Part shown: in pieces, positions 1-8,765 of the stretch | Layout: every line of letters starts with the position of its first letter | Numbering within the stretch: position 1 is the stretch's first letter | NCBI GenBank assembly: GCA_964511625.1 | Contig: CAZEJG010000007.1 | Coordinates: 62,001 to 126,000 of the forward strand | Direction: 5' to 3' | DNA from: Pseudohoeflea sp964511625 | GTDB taxonomy: Bacteria > Pseudomonadota > Alphaproteobacteria > Rhizobiales > Rhizobiaceae | Length of the DNA stretch: 64,000 bases | Made by a program: the position numbers and the translations under genes | Notes under the pieces: model-generated | What the model was told of the DNA's origin: nothing | The model's input: only the letters and a program-made list of their open reading frames with translations | Database searches by the model: none

Positions 1-1720
1 GGCTGCCGAAACCGCCGACCGAGCCTTCCTCGATGGTGATCAGCACCTCGTGCTCGCGGGCGAGGCGGGCGATGAGATCGGTATCCAGCGGCTTGGCGAA
101 GCGGGCGTCGGCGACGGTTGTCGAGAGCCCGGCCGCGTCGAGATCTTCGGCCGCGAGCAGGCAGTCGGCGAGCCGCGTCCCGAAGGAGAGAAGCGCCACC
201 TTGGTGCCTTCCTTGGCGATCCGGCCCTTGCCGATCTCGAGGATCTCGCCACGCGCGGGCAGCTCGACGCCCACGCCCTCGCCCCGTGGATAGCGGAAGG
301 AGATCGGGCCACCGTCATGGGCGGCCGCCGTGCGCACCATGTGCTTGAGTTCCGCCTCGTCGGCGGCTGCCATCACCACGAAATTAGGCAGGCAGGCGAG
401 ATAGGCGACGTCGAAAGACCCGGCATGGGTGGCGCCGTCGGCGCCGACGAAGCCGGCGCGGTCGATCGGGAAGCGCACCGGCAGGTTCTGGATCGCCACG
501 TCGTGGACGACCTGGTCGTAGCCGCGCTGCAGGAAGGTGGAATAGATGGTGGCGAAGGGTTTCAGCCCCTCGGTCGCCATGCCGGCAGCGAAGGTGACGG
601 CGTGCTGCTCGGCGATTCCGACATCAAAGACGCGGGTCGGGTGGATGTCGCCGAATTTGTCGAGCCCGGTGCCCGAGGGCATGGCTGCGGTCACGGCCAC
701 GATCTTTTCGTCGTGGTTGGCTTCCTCGATCAGCGCTTCGGCGAAGACGTTGGTGTAGCTCGGCGCATTGGGCTTGGCCTTCGCCTGCGCGCCGGTGACG
801 ACGTCGAACTTCGCCACACCGTGATACTTGTCGGCAGCCTTTTCGGCCGGGGCATAGCCCTTGCCCTTCTGGGTGACGACATGGATCAGCACGGGCCCGT
901 CGCCATTGTCGCGCACATTGCGCAGGACCGGCAGGAGGTGCTCGAAGTTGTGACCGTCGATCGGACCGATATGGTAGAAGCCGAGCTCCTCGAACATCGT
1001 GCCGCCGGTCACGTAGCCGCGGGCATGCTCGACGGCGCGGGTGATGGCGCGGTCGATATGCTTGCCGAGATAGGCCGTCAGCTTCTTGCCGGTCTCGCGG
1101 ATGCCCATATAGGTGCGCCCCGAGGCCATGCGGGCGAGATAGCCGCTCATCGCGCCCGTCGGCGGGGCGATCGACATGTCGTTGTCGTTGAGGATGACGA
1201 TCAGCCGGGCGTCGAGCGCGCCGGCATTGTTGAGCGCCTCGAAGGCCATGCCGGCCGACATCGCCCCGTCGCCGATCACCGAGATGACGTTTCGGCGCAC
1301 GTTCTGGAACTCGCTCGCAACCGCCATGCCGAGACCGGCGGAAATCGAGGTCGAGGAATGGGCCGCGCCGAACGGGTCGTATTCGCTCTCGTCGCGCTTG
1401 GTGAAACCGGACAGGCCGTCTTCCTGGCGCAGCGTGCGGATGCGGTCGCGGCGCCCTGTGAGGATCTTGTGCGGATAGCACTGGTGGCCGACGTCGAAGA
1501 TCAGCCGGTCGTGCGGCGTGTCGAAGACCTTGTGGATGGCGATGGTGAGCTCGACGACGCCGAGGCCCGCGCCCAGATGCCCGCCGGTCTTGGAGACGGC
1601 GTCGATCATCTCGGCGCGCAGTTCGGACGCCAGTTCCGGCATCTTGTCGTCGTCGAGGGCTTTCAGATCGGACGGAAACCGGACCGTATCGAGAAGCGGC
1701 GTATGGGGAAACTGGCTCAC
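1..1720 (-). CDS. dxs: 1-deoxy-D-xylulose-5-phosphate synthase (3' end outside window)
   Basis: Condenses pyruvate and glyceraldehyde 3-phosphate to DXP, the first step of the MEP isoprenoid pathway, in the cytoplasm. The first 573 residues are present; the family is about 640 long, so the last tenth lies beyond base 1. Visible are the thiamine diphosphate site (VIGDGAMSAG followed by NDNDMSI), the AHSSTSIS segment and the transketolase pyrimidine-domain motif DRAGFVGADGATHAG. The start is a GTG at 1720, chosen because the protein begins SQFPHTPLLDTVRFPSDLK as in relatives and AAAGG lies 9 bases upstream. The gene faces away from the GST gene. The xseB-dxs neighbourhood common in rhizobia is interrupted here by the pirin and GST genes. 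Confidence 0.97.
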   Translation of the reverse strand, partial: MSQFPHTPLLDTVRFPSDLKALDDDKMPELASELRAEMIDAVSKTGGHLGAGLGVVELTIAIHKVFDTPHDRLIFDVGHQCYPHKILTGRRDRIRTLRQEDGLSGFTKRDESEYDPFGAAHSSTSISAGLGMAVASEFQNVRRNVISVIGDGAMSAGMAFEALNNAGALDARLIVILNDNDMSIAPPTGAMSGYLARMASGRTYMGIRETGKKLTAYLGKHIDRAITRAVEHARGYVTGGTMFEELGFYHIGPIDGHNFEHLLPVLRNVRDNGDGPVLIHVVTQKGKGYAPAEKAADKYHGVAKFDVVTGAQAKAKPNAPSYTNVFAEALIEEANHDEKIVAVTAAMPSGTGLDKFGDIHPTRVFDVGIAEQHAVTFAAGMATEGLKPFATIYSTFLQRGYDQVVHDVAIQNLPVRFPIDRAGFVGADGATHAGSFDVAYLACLPNFVVMAAADEAELKHMVRTAAAHDGGPISFRYPRGEGVGVELPARGEILEIGKGRIAKEGTKVALLSFGTRLADCLLAAEDLDAAGLSTTVADARFAKPLDTDLIARLAREHEVLITIEEGSVGGFGS

Positions 1721-1920
1721 GCGCTGGCACCTTTCATCCATTCCGGGTATCGCGGAATGGGCACCCTGTAAAGGAAATCTCCCTTCAAAGCTGGGGCGAT
1801 ATCCCGGCTGCGACAAGAGGTCCGCGGGAGAGCGTCCGCAAGCGTGCCACGGTGAGAAACGGCGCGCGCGACTTTCGGCGGCCGATGCGTTAAACCGGTT
1901 TCGGTGCGAGGGAGAAGCCG

Positions 1921-2550
1921 GTGATACGCCTGTTCGGATCGGATTACAGCGTCTATGTCCGCATCGCGCGGCTGTGCCTTGCCGAGAAGGGCGTGACCTA
2001 TACGCTGGTGCCGGTGGACGTCTTCGCCGAAGACGGCGTTCCGCCCGACTATCTCGAGCGCCACCCGTTCGCCCGCATCCCGGCCATAGAACACGGCGAT
2101 TTCCGTTTCTACGAGACAGCTGCGATCACCCGCTACGTCGACGAGGCCTTCGACGGGCCGCGCCTTCAGCCGGAGGATCCGGTCACGCGCGCCCGGTGCA
2201 ACCAGCTCGTCAGCATCGCCGACAACTATGCCTACCCGCATCTGGTCTGGGGCGTCTATGTCGAGCGGATATCGAAGCCGTCGGAAGGCGAGGTAACCGA
2301 CGGGGCGAAGCTCGCCGCGTCGCTCACGGAGGCGCGGAAAATTCTGACTGCGCTCAGCGATCTGATGGAGGAGGGGCCGTGGATGCTGGGCGAGCAGCCG
2401 GCACTCGCGGATCTCTATTGGGCGCCTATGCTGGATTATTTCCTCGAAGCGCCCGAGGGTGCGGAGCTGATCGGAGATTTTCCGCGCGTCCAGGCGTGGT
2501 GGCAGCGCATGGCCGTGCGGCCGTCAGTCATCGAGACCAGGCGGTCCTGA
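1921..2550 (+). CDS. glutathione S-transferase family protein
   Basis: A 209-residue cytoplasmic protein with an N-terminal thioredoxin-like GST domain (about residues 1-77, beginning MIRLFGSDYSVYVRIARLCL, with the FYETAAITRYVD segment that binds the glutathione gamma-glutamyl group in the family) and an all-helical C-terminal domain (about 85-205, with GEQPALADLYWAPML). Likely role is glutathione conjugation or peroxide/thiol chemistry; the substrate cannot be read. The start is GTG at 1921, with GGGAG 7 bases upstream. It ends 4 bases from the stop of the convergent pirin gene. It sits between pirin and dxs without evident functional link. Confidence 0.9.
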   Translation: MIRLFGSDYSVYVRIARLCLAEKGVTYTLVPVDVFAEDGVPPDYLERHPFARIPAIEHGDFRFYETAAITRYVDEAFDGPRLQPEDPVTRARCNQLVSIADNYAYPHLVWGVYVERISKPSEGEVTDGAKLAASLTEARKILTALSDLMEEGPWMLGEQPALADLYWAPMLDYFLEAPEGAELIGDFPRVQAWWQRMAVRPSVIETRRS

Positions 2551-2554
2551 TGTC

Positions 2555-3475
2555 TCAGCCCGGCAGCGGGATGAACTCTTCCGCGTCGCCGGGCACGATG
2601 TCGAAGCGGCCGGTCTTCCATTCTTCCTTGGCCTGCTCGATCCGTTCCTTCGACGAGGAGACGAAGTTCCACCAGATATGGCGCTTGGAGCCCATGGAAT
2701 CGCCGCCGAAGATCATCACGTGGGTGCCTTGCGGTCCGGCCTTGAGCGAGATCGCGTCCTCGGGCCGGAAGATCAGCAGCTGATCCTTGCCGAACAGGTC
2801 GCCTGCGATCTCGACCGAACCGTCGAGAATGTAGATCGCCCGTTCTTCCCACAGGGCATCGAGCGGGAAGCTGGCGCCGGCGGTCAGGTGGAGGTCGGCA
2901 TAGATGGTTTCAGACAGCATCGGCACCGGAGACTTTAGGTTGCCGTAGGAGCCGATCACCAGATTGAGGTCGATGCCGTCGGCCGTGTAGCGCGGCAGTT
3001 CCGTGTCTGCGGTGTGGGAAAATGACGGCGCGTCTTCCTCGTGCGCCTCGGGCAATGCCACCCAGGTCTGCAGGCCGGATAGCGGCAGCGGGTGGCTGCG
3101 GTCCTCTTCCGGCGAGCGCTCGGAATGGACGATGCCGCGCCCGGCGGTCATCAGGTTCACGTCACCCGGACGGATCACCATTTCGCTGCCGAGCGAATCT
3201 CGGTGGCGGATCTGTCCGTCGAACAGATAGGTCACGGTCGACAGGCCGATATGGGGATGCGGCCGTACGTCGAGACCGCTGCCGGTCTCGATGATCGAGG
3301 GGCCCATGCGATCGAAGAAGATGAAGGGACCGACCATCCGGCGTTTGGCCGTGGGAAGGGCGCGGCGGACGGCGAAATTGCCGATCTCGCGCGAGGACGG
3401 AATGACCAGATGCTCAATCGCGTCACAGGAGAAGGCGTCGCCCATCGTGGGATCGTCTGCGTTGAAGATGCTCAT
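2555..3475 (-). CDS. pirin family protein
   Basis: A 306-residue bicupin of the pirin family, iron-binding proteins; some bacterial members have quercetin 2,3-dioxygenase activity and others bind metabolic enzymes. The N-terminal cupin carries the metal-binding signature: HPHIGLSTVTYLFDG gives the two histidines and MTAGRGIVHSE the third histidine and the glutamate. The C-terminal pirin_C domain covers about residues 180-290. The start is ATG 3475 (MSIFNADDPTMGD), with GGAGAG about 7 bases upstream; in-frame codons further upstream have no such site. It follows xseB by 34 bases on the same strand, so cotranscription with the HDAC-like gene and xseB is likely. Physiological substrate unknown. 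Confidence 0.9.
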   Translation of the reverse strand: MSIFNADDPTMGDAFSCDAIEHLVIPSSREIGNFAVRRALPTAKRRMVGPFIFFDRMGPSIIETGSGLDVRPHPHIGLSTVTYLFDGQIRHRDSLGSEMVIRPGDVNLMTAGRGIVHSERSPEEDRSHPLPLSGLQTWVALPEAHEEDAPSFSHTADTELPRYTADGIDLNLVIGSYGNLKSPVPMLSETIYADLHLTAGASFPLDALWEERAIYILDGSVEIAGDLFGKDQLLIFRPEDAISLKAGPQGTHVMIFGGDSMGSKRHIWWNFVSSSKERIEQAKEEWKTGRFDIVPGDAEEFIPLPG

Positions 3476-3509
3476 GCACGGCTCTCCTCGATTGGCGCCA
3501 CAGGCGAGT

Positions 3510-3785
3510 CTATTCCGGGTCGAGCGGCTCGGTCCCGGTCGGCTTGCCCTCGCGGTCGAGCCGGATCTTCTCGATACGCTTTTCGGCCGCACCCAGAAGC
3601 TTCTCGCAATGGGCCTTCAGCGCCTCGCCGCGCTCGTAGATCTCGATCGACTTGTCGAGCGGCACGTCGCCGCGTTCGAGATGGTCGACGATGCGTTCGA
3701 GTTCGGCCACCGCCGTCTCGAAGCTCATGGTCGAGATGTCCGGAGCCGCGGTTTCGGTGGGGGCGGTATTACTGGCTTCGGCCAT
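3510..3785 (-). CDS. xseB: exodeoxyribonuclease VII small subunit
   Basis: A 91-residue small subunit of exonuclease VII, which with several copies of XseB per XseA degrades single-stranded DNA to oligonucleotides in the cytoplasm. The conserved core is SFETAVAELERIVDHLERGDVPLDKSIEIYERGEALKAHCEKLL, an XseB signature of two antiparallel helices; the N-terminal 20 residues are low-complexity and the tail is charged. The gene starts 2 bases after the stop of the HDAC-like gene, so translational coupling is likely. XseA is not in the window. The combination HDAC-like gene, xseB, dxs is a common rhizobial arrangement, partly kept here. Confidence 0.95.
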   Translation of the reverse strand: MAEASNTAPTETAAPDISTMSFETAVAELERIVDHLERGDVPLDKSIEIYERGEALKAHCEKLLGAAEKRIEKIRLDREGKPTGTEPLDPE

Positions 3786-3787
3786 TC

Positions 3788-4714
<927 letters not shown>

Positions 4715-4800
4715 GCCGGTTTGTAGCAGATTACGCCGCGGCGGAAACAGCTTTTCCGACCGGACCACACAGGCAATGGATTAGCGGTCCGCAAATATGA

Positions 4801-4834
4801 AAAAGGCCGACCCCGAGCGAAAGGTCGGCCTTTT
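4801..4834 (-). terminator. Rho-independent terminator for the membrane protein gene
   Basis: AAAAGGCCGACC and GGTCGGCCTTTT form a 12-bp stem around a 10-base loop. Read on the minus strand, the stem is followed by a T run directly downstream of the stop of the gene ending at 4853. The symmetry of the flanking A and T runs suggests it could work in both directions. Confidence 0.85.
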
Positions 4835-4852
4835 CCTCGCGTGCCTCCCGGC

Positions 4853-5875
4853 TCAGGCGTTCCGCGCTTCGCCGGCGCCGGGCCCGGTACCCGGATCGAC
4901 CGGAGGAGGGGTCGCGGTCGTGGCACGCGATGCGGTGGGCGCGTAGTCGCGCGCCTTGCCGATCAGTTCCCGGAATTTGCCGGAGGCGTCGGCGAGCTTG
5001 CGGTCCCAGGCGGGATCGGGGACCTGGCCCTCGATGGCGCGGAAATAAACGTCCATCAGCGCCGCGATGGCGAAGGGTTCGAGAATGGCGGCCTTGAGCG
5101 CCCAAGCGAATACGATCGCCGCGACGAAGGTCCAGCCCGAACCGGCGGAAGGGACCAGCCAGACGAGCAGGCCGGCTGGCGCTAGCATGACGAGGAAGAT
5201 GAGGAAGGAGAGCGCCCACAGGATCAGCGTCAGCCAGACGGCGTTCTTGATCATCACCTTGGCGTTCTGGGCATAGAGCACCAGACCGTGGCGGGAGGTC
5301 TCCCACGGGTTGGTCGAGCGCACGCGGATATTGTAGCCGAGCACCACCTCGTCGACATAGGTGAGCGACATGCGGATGACGCCGTTGAGGAAGCCGGCGA
5401 GCGCATCGAGGCCCGGGATCGGCAGGAAACGGGCGACGCCGCCGATCAGCCCGGTGATCACGGCGATGACACCCTTGATCAGCTGGTCGAGTGCGAAGAG
5501 CGCATTGGTCTCGCCGAACCGTTCGGTTACCACGTCGCGGGCGTGGGCGACCTGGCCCTTCCCGTCTGCGATGGGTCGGCCGTCGAGCATCTCCACCATG
5601 ACCGCGATATGGCCGGCCTTGACCATGTAGAGGATGTATTCGCGGATCCAGTAGACCACCGCCGAGACGACGCCGAACCCGGCGATACCGCCCCACATGG
5701 CAAAACCACCGGGATTATCACTGATCGAGCCGATGCCGTAGCCGATACCGGTGCCCGCTCCGATGGCGACGAGATAGGCGAAGGTGATGCCGAAATAGAC
5801 CGCGAGCCGGGTCAGGATGAACGGCATCGTGCGCGCCATGATGCCGAGGGTTCGGGAAATGCTGAAGTCCCACAT
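4853..5875 (-). CDS. conserved multi-pass membrane protein, function unknown
   Basis: A 340-residue inner-membrane protein I cannot assign to a named function. About six hydrophobic segments are visible: LAVYFGITFAYLVAIGAG, the region GFAMWGGIAGFGVVSAVVYW, a weaker one around ALDQLIKGVIAVITGLIGG, the pair LTLILWALSFLIF and LAPAGLLVWLVP, and FVAAIVFAWALKAAIL. The C-terminal 60 residues are soluble and end in a Thr/Pro/Gly-rich tail. Start ATG 5875 (MWDFSISRTLGIM) has GGGGA 6 bases upstream; the in-frame extension to 5965 is not supported. It is a single-gene unit closed by the terminator at 4801 and facing away from the Rrf2 gene. The shape resembles conserved rhizobial membrane proteins, but that is memory of pattern, not proof. 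Confidence 0.85.
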   Translation of the reverse strand: MWDFSISRTLGIMARTMPFILTRLAVYFGITFAYLVAIGAGTGIGYGIGSISDNPGGFAMWGGIAGFGVVSAVVYWIREYILYMVKAGHIAVMVEMLDGRPIADGKGQVAHARDVVTERFGETNALFALDQLIKGVIAVITGLIGGVARFLPIPGLDALAGFLNGVIRMSLTYVDEVVLGYNIRVRSTNPWETSRHGLVLYAQNAKVMIKNAVWLTLILWALSFLIFLVMLAPAGLLVWLVPSAGSGWTFVAAIVFAWALKAAILEPFAIAALMDVYFRAIEGQVPDPAWDRKLADASGKFRELIGKARDYAPTASRATTATPPPVDPGTGPGAGEARNA

Positions 5876-5986
5876 GGTTGTCCCCACTTTCAGTTCGGGT
5901 GTTGCGTCCCTTCCGGCATAGGTGGCGGCGGGTGGTTCGGCAGTGCGACATGTCACAGCTCGCACTGCGTCGCGGGAGAGGCGGGC

Positions 5987-6022
5987 TTGACATCAGACGC
6001 TTTAAGTAACATTTGAAGTTAC
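5987..6022 (+). promoter_or_regulatory. rrf2 promoter with overlapping GTAAC palindrome
   Basis: TTGACA at 5987-5992 is a perfect -35 box, with a weak -10 region about 17 bases later. The inverted repeat GTAAC-N7-GTTAC at 6006-6022 covers the -10 region and ends on the base before the ATG at 6023. No Shine-Dalgarno sequence precedes that ATG, so transcription would start at or next to the start codon. The palindrome is a plausible autoregulatory site for the Rrf2 protein it precedes. Confidence 0.6.
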
Positions 6023-6484
6023 ATGAAAAGAGACAGCCGCCTCTCCATCGTTCTTCACGGCCTCCTGCACATGGAGGCCATGGGCCGGCCGATGACCTCG
6101 GTCGAGCTCGCCGTCTGCATGGATACCAACCCGGTGGTCGTCCGTCGCACGATGGCGGGCCTGCGCGAACGCGGGCTGGTGCAATCGGAGAAGGGCCATG
6201 GCGGCGGCTGGACCATCGCCCGGCCGCTCGCCGAGATCAGCCTTCTCGACATTCACGAAAGCCTCGGCGAGCCCGACGTGATCGGCTTTTCCAACAAGGA
6301 GGAAAGCCCGGGCTGTCTGATCGAGCAGGCGGTCAACCGCGAGCTCGACGCCACAATGGAAGAGATGCGCGCGGTCTATCGCGCCCGCATGCGCGCCGTC
6401 ACCCTAGCCGATATCTGGGCGGGCGTGCGCGAGCGCTTCATGGCGCACCATGATTACAAGAAGGACCATTCCCATGATGCATGA
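6023..6484 (+). CDS. Rrf2 family transcriptional regulator
   Basis: A 153-residue DNA-binding regulator. The winged helix-turn-helix is at residues 1-65 (MKRDSRLSIVLHGLLHM at the start, then NPVVVRRTMAGLRERGLV and GHGGGWTIARP), a form typical of Rrf2 proteins. Unlike IscR or NsrR it lacks a three-cysteine cluster for an iron-sulfur centre; the cysteines visible are one in the HTH region (VCMDTNP) and one in PGCLIEQAVN, which might act as a thiol sensor. The coding region overlaps the next flavoprotein gene by 11 bases, so the two form one unit and that gene is the probable target. Related Rrf2 plus thioredoxin-reductase-like pairs are common in proteobacteria. Confidence 0.92.
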   Translation: MKRDSRLSIVLHGLLHMEAMGRPMTSVELAVCMDTNPVVVRRTMAGLRERGLVQSEKGHGGGWTIARPLAEISLLDIHESLGEPDVIGFSNKEESPGCLIEQAVNRELDATMEEMRAVYRARMRAVTLADIWAGVRERFMAHHDYKKDHSHDA

Positions 6485-7376
6485 TGTGATCGTTGTCGGC
6501 GGCAGCTTTGCCGGCCTCTCTGCCGCGCTGCAACTGGCGCGCGCTCGCCGTACAGTCGCCGTGGTCGACCTCGGTTTGAGGCGCAACCGCTTCGCCGCCC
6601 ATTCGCACGGCTTTCTCGGCCAGGACGGCAAGGCGCCGGCTGCGATCATCGCGGAGGCCCGCGCCCAACTAGCGGCCTATCCGACCGTCACCTTCATCGA
6701 GGGCGAGGCGGTCGCGGCCTCCGGTGTCAACGACGATTTCGCCGTCGAGCTGGCCAATGACGGCGTGCTGCGCGGCCGCCGGCTGATCCTCGCCACCGGC
6801 GTCGCCGACATCCTGCCGAATGTTCCCGGCTTGTCAGAGCGCTGGGGCGACAGCGTCTTCATGTGCCCCTATTGCGACGGTTACGAACTCGGCGGCGCAC
6901 CCGTCGGCGTGCTGGCGACGGGCCCGCACTCGTTCCATCAGGCCTTGCTGCTGACAGAATGGGGCCAGACGACTTTCTTTCTCAACGGGACATTCACGCC
7001 GGATCCGGAGCAGCTGGCGCAGTTCGAGGGTCGCGGCGGGGTGATCGAAACCGCGCCTGTCACCGCTATCGAGGGCGAACGCGCCGATGTCCGTCTCGCC
7101 GACGGCCGAGTCGTGCCGGTCGCCGGCCTGTTCACCGCCGGCCGCATGGTGATGGCGAGCCCGCTCGCCGAACAGCTCGGCTGCGCCTTCGAGGACGGCC
7201 CGCTGGGCGCCTGGATCCGCACCGACGAGATGCGCGCGACCTCGGTTCCGGGCGTCCATGCCGCCGGCGACGCGATCCGCCTGACCGGCAGCGTCGCGCT
7301 TTCCGTCGCCGACGGCGCCATGGCCGGCACGGCAACGCACCGTTCGCTGGTGTTCGAACCGGCGAAGGCGGCGTGA
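6474..7376 (+). CDS. NAD(P)/FAD-dependent oxidoreductase, thioredoxin-reductase-like
   Basis: A 300-residue class II pyridine-nucleotide disulfide oxidoreductase-like flavoprotein. The FAD-binding Rossmann motif is VVGGSFAGLSAA near residues 8-18, the redox-active pair is C131-P-Y-C134 in MCPYCDGYELGG, and the second FAD motif is VPGVHAAGDAI near residue 265. The NADPH-binding segment VLATGPHSFHQA is less canonical than the GxGxxA pattern. Start ATG 6474 is inside the end of the Rrf2 gene, with AAGGA upstream. Substrate unknown: the protein may reduce a thioredoxin-like partner, or the family role could be a stand-alone thiol oxidoreductase. Regulation by the upstream Rrf2 protein is inferred from the overlap. 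Confidence 0.9.
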   Translation: MMHDVIVVGGSFAGLSAALQLARARRTVAVVDLGLRRNRFAAHSHGFLGQDGKAPAAIIAEARAQLAAYPTVTFIEGEAVAASGVNDDFAVELANDGVLRGRRLILATGVADILPNVPGLSERWGDSVFMCPYCDGYELGGAPVGVLATGPHSFHQALLLTEWGQTTFFLNGTFTPDPEQLAQFEGRGGVIETAPVTAIEGERADVRLADGRVVPVAGLFTAGRMVMASPLAEQLGCAFEDGPLGAWIRTDEMRATSVPGVHAAGDAIRLTGSVALSVADGAMAGTATHRSLVFEPAKAA

Positions 7377-7442
7377 CCGCTCCTGCCACAAACTGACATC
7401 GGTCGAGCTTGAACCGGTCATCCCGTCATGCACAGTGGCGGG

Positions 7443-8633
7443 ATGACGATTCATCTCGACAATGCCATCGCGCGCCGCATTTTTCTCGCCCGCCAGGGCC
7501 TGTGCGATAACCCGGGTGTGGCGATGGGGAATGACGGGCTGCTCGACCTGATCCGGCGGATCGGCTTCGTGCAGGTGGATTCGATCTCCACCGTCGAGCG
7601 CGCCCACAACATGATCCTGTTCTCGCGCAACCAGACCTTCCGGCCCGAGCAGTTGCGGCAGTTGCTGGAGGAGGACCGGGCGCTGTTCGAGCACTGGACC
7701 CACGACGCCTCGATCATCCCGACGGAGTTCTTCCCCTACTGGAAGCATTTCTTCCTGCGCAAGGAGGCGCGCATCCGCGAGCGTTGGATCAAGTGGCGGG
7801 GCGAGAATTACGACAGCGCCTTCGAGGAGACGCTCGCCCATATCGTCGAGAACGGCCCGATCATGTCGCGCGACATGAAGGCCGAGGATCACAAGTCCGG
7901 CGGCTGGTGGCAGTGGCATCCGAACAAGACCGCGCTCGAATATTTCTGGCAGACCGGAAAGCTCTCGATCCATTCGCGGCAGAATTTCCAGAAGGTCTAC
8001 GACCTCACCGAACGGGTGATCCCGGACCATCACCGCGAGGCCGAGGTGAGCCATTCGGAGTTCGTCGACTGGGCCTGCCGTTCGGCGCTCGACCGCCTGG
8101 GTTTCGCCACCCATGGCGAGATCGCTGCCTTCTGGGCGGTGGTGACCCCGGAGGAGGCGAAGGCGTGGGTGGCCGAAAATCTCGGCGATCTCGAACAGGT
8201 GACGATTGAAACGGTGGATGGAAAGTCGAGGCCGTCCGTCGCGCTGCCGGGCCTGTCGCCAGATCCGGCCGACTGGCCCGATCCGCCGGGCCGCGTCCGT
8301 GTGCTCTCGCCCTTCGATCCGGTGCTCCGGGACCGCAACCGCGCCGAGCGCCTGTTCGGCTTCTCCTACCGGATCGAGATCTTCGTCCCCGAGCCCAAGC
8401 GGCAATACGGATATTACGTTTTTCCGCTGATCGAGGGTGACAGGATGATCGGCCGCATCGACATGAAGGCCGACCGCAAGGCGGGCACGCTGAACGTGCG
8501 CAAACTGTGGTGGGAACCGAAGGTACGGGCGTCGGCCGGTCGGTTGGACAAGCTGGCCTCCGAACTTGCCCGGATCGCCCGTTTCGCCGGGGTCGGCGAG
8601 GTGGTGCTGGCCGATAACTGGCTGGACGCCTAG
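7443..8633 (+). CDS. YcaQ/AlkZ-like DNA glycosylase (winged helix protein)
   Basis: A 396-residue member of the HTH_42 (YcaQ/AlkZ) family. Family members excise alkylated bases and unhook interstrand crosslinks, and consist of tandem winged helix domains with a beta-barrel. The beginning TIHLDNAIARRIFLARQGL and the segment IGFVQVDSISTVERAHNMILFSR match the family; the catalytic Q-hydrophobic-D/Q motif reads QVD, which is the form known from YcaQ-type members rather than the QxQ of AlkZ. Further markers are EHWTHDASIIP, SPFDPVLRDRNRAERLFGF and LWWEPKVRAS. ATG 7443 matches relatives; ATG 7428 in frame is an alternative. It probably repairs DNA alkylation damage, but the lesion is not knowable here. 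Confidence 0.88.
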   Translation: MTIHLDNAIARRIFLARQGLCDNPGVAMGNDGLLDLIRRIGFVQVDSISTVERAHNMILFSRNQTFRPEQLRQLLEEDRALFEHWTHDASIIPTEFFPYWKHFFLRKEARIRERWIKWRGENYDSAFEETLAHIVENGPIMSRDMKAEDHKSGGWWQWHPNKTALEYFWQTGKLSIHSRQNFQKVYDLTERVIPDHHREAEVSHSEFVDWACRSALDRLGFATHGEIAAFWAVVTPEEAKAWVAENLGDLEQVTIETVDGKSRPSVALPGLSPDPADWPDPPGRVRVLSPFDPVLRDRNRAERLFGFSYRIEIFVPEPKRQYGYYVFPLIEGDRMIGRIDMKADRKAGTLNVRKLWWEPKVRASAGRLDKLASELARIARFAGVGEVVLADNWLDA

Positions 8634-8710
8634 ACCGCCGCATGCAACAAATTGCCGTTGATAGACGGGCGTCCTGCTGACGGGGTAGGTGTTCTGGCCG
8701 GTTCGCTGCG

Positions 8711-8745
8711 AATCATATTATATTATCATAATATATTAGTTGAAT
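8711..8745 (+). promoter_or_regulatory. AT-rich palindrome upstream of the possible glycosyltransferase
   Basis: In a GC-rich setting, bases 8711-8745 are almost pure A/T. A perfect inverted repeat TATATTAT-C-ATAATATA occupies 8719-8735. TATTAT-like -10 candidates lie inside it. It is probably the promoter plus operator of the gene starting at 8766, or a site for an AT-preferring nucleoid protein. Confidence 0.5.
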
Positions 8746-8765
8746 GTATTCAAGGATCCCTTGTT

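Noticed and set aside
50..1771. Long open frame opposite dxs
   Set aside because: Antisense shadow of a clear Dxs coding frame; composition is biased and no domain can be read.
1721..1920. Riboswitch or regulatory RNA between dxs and the GST gene
   Set aside because: No known riboswitch core or convincing conserved stem is visible in this gap; it only has to hold the divergent promoters.
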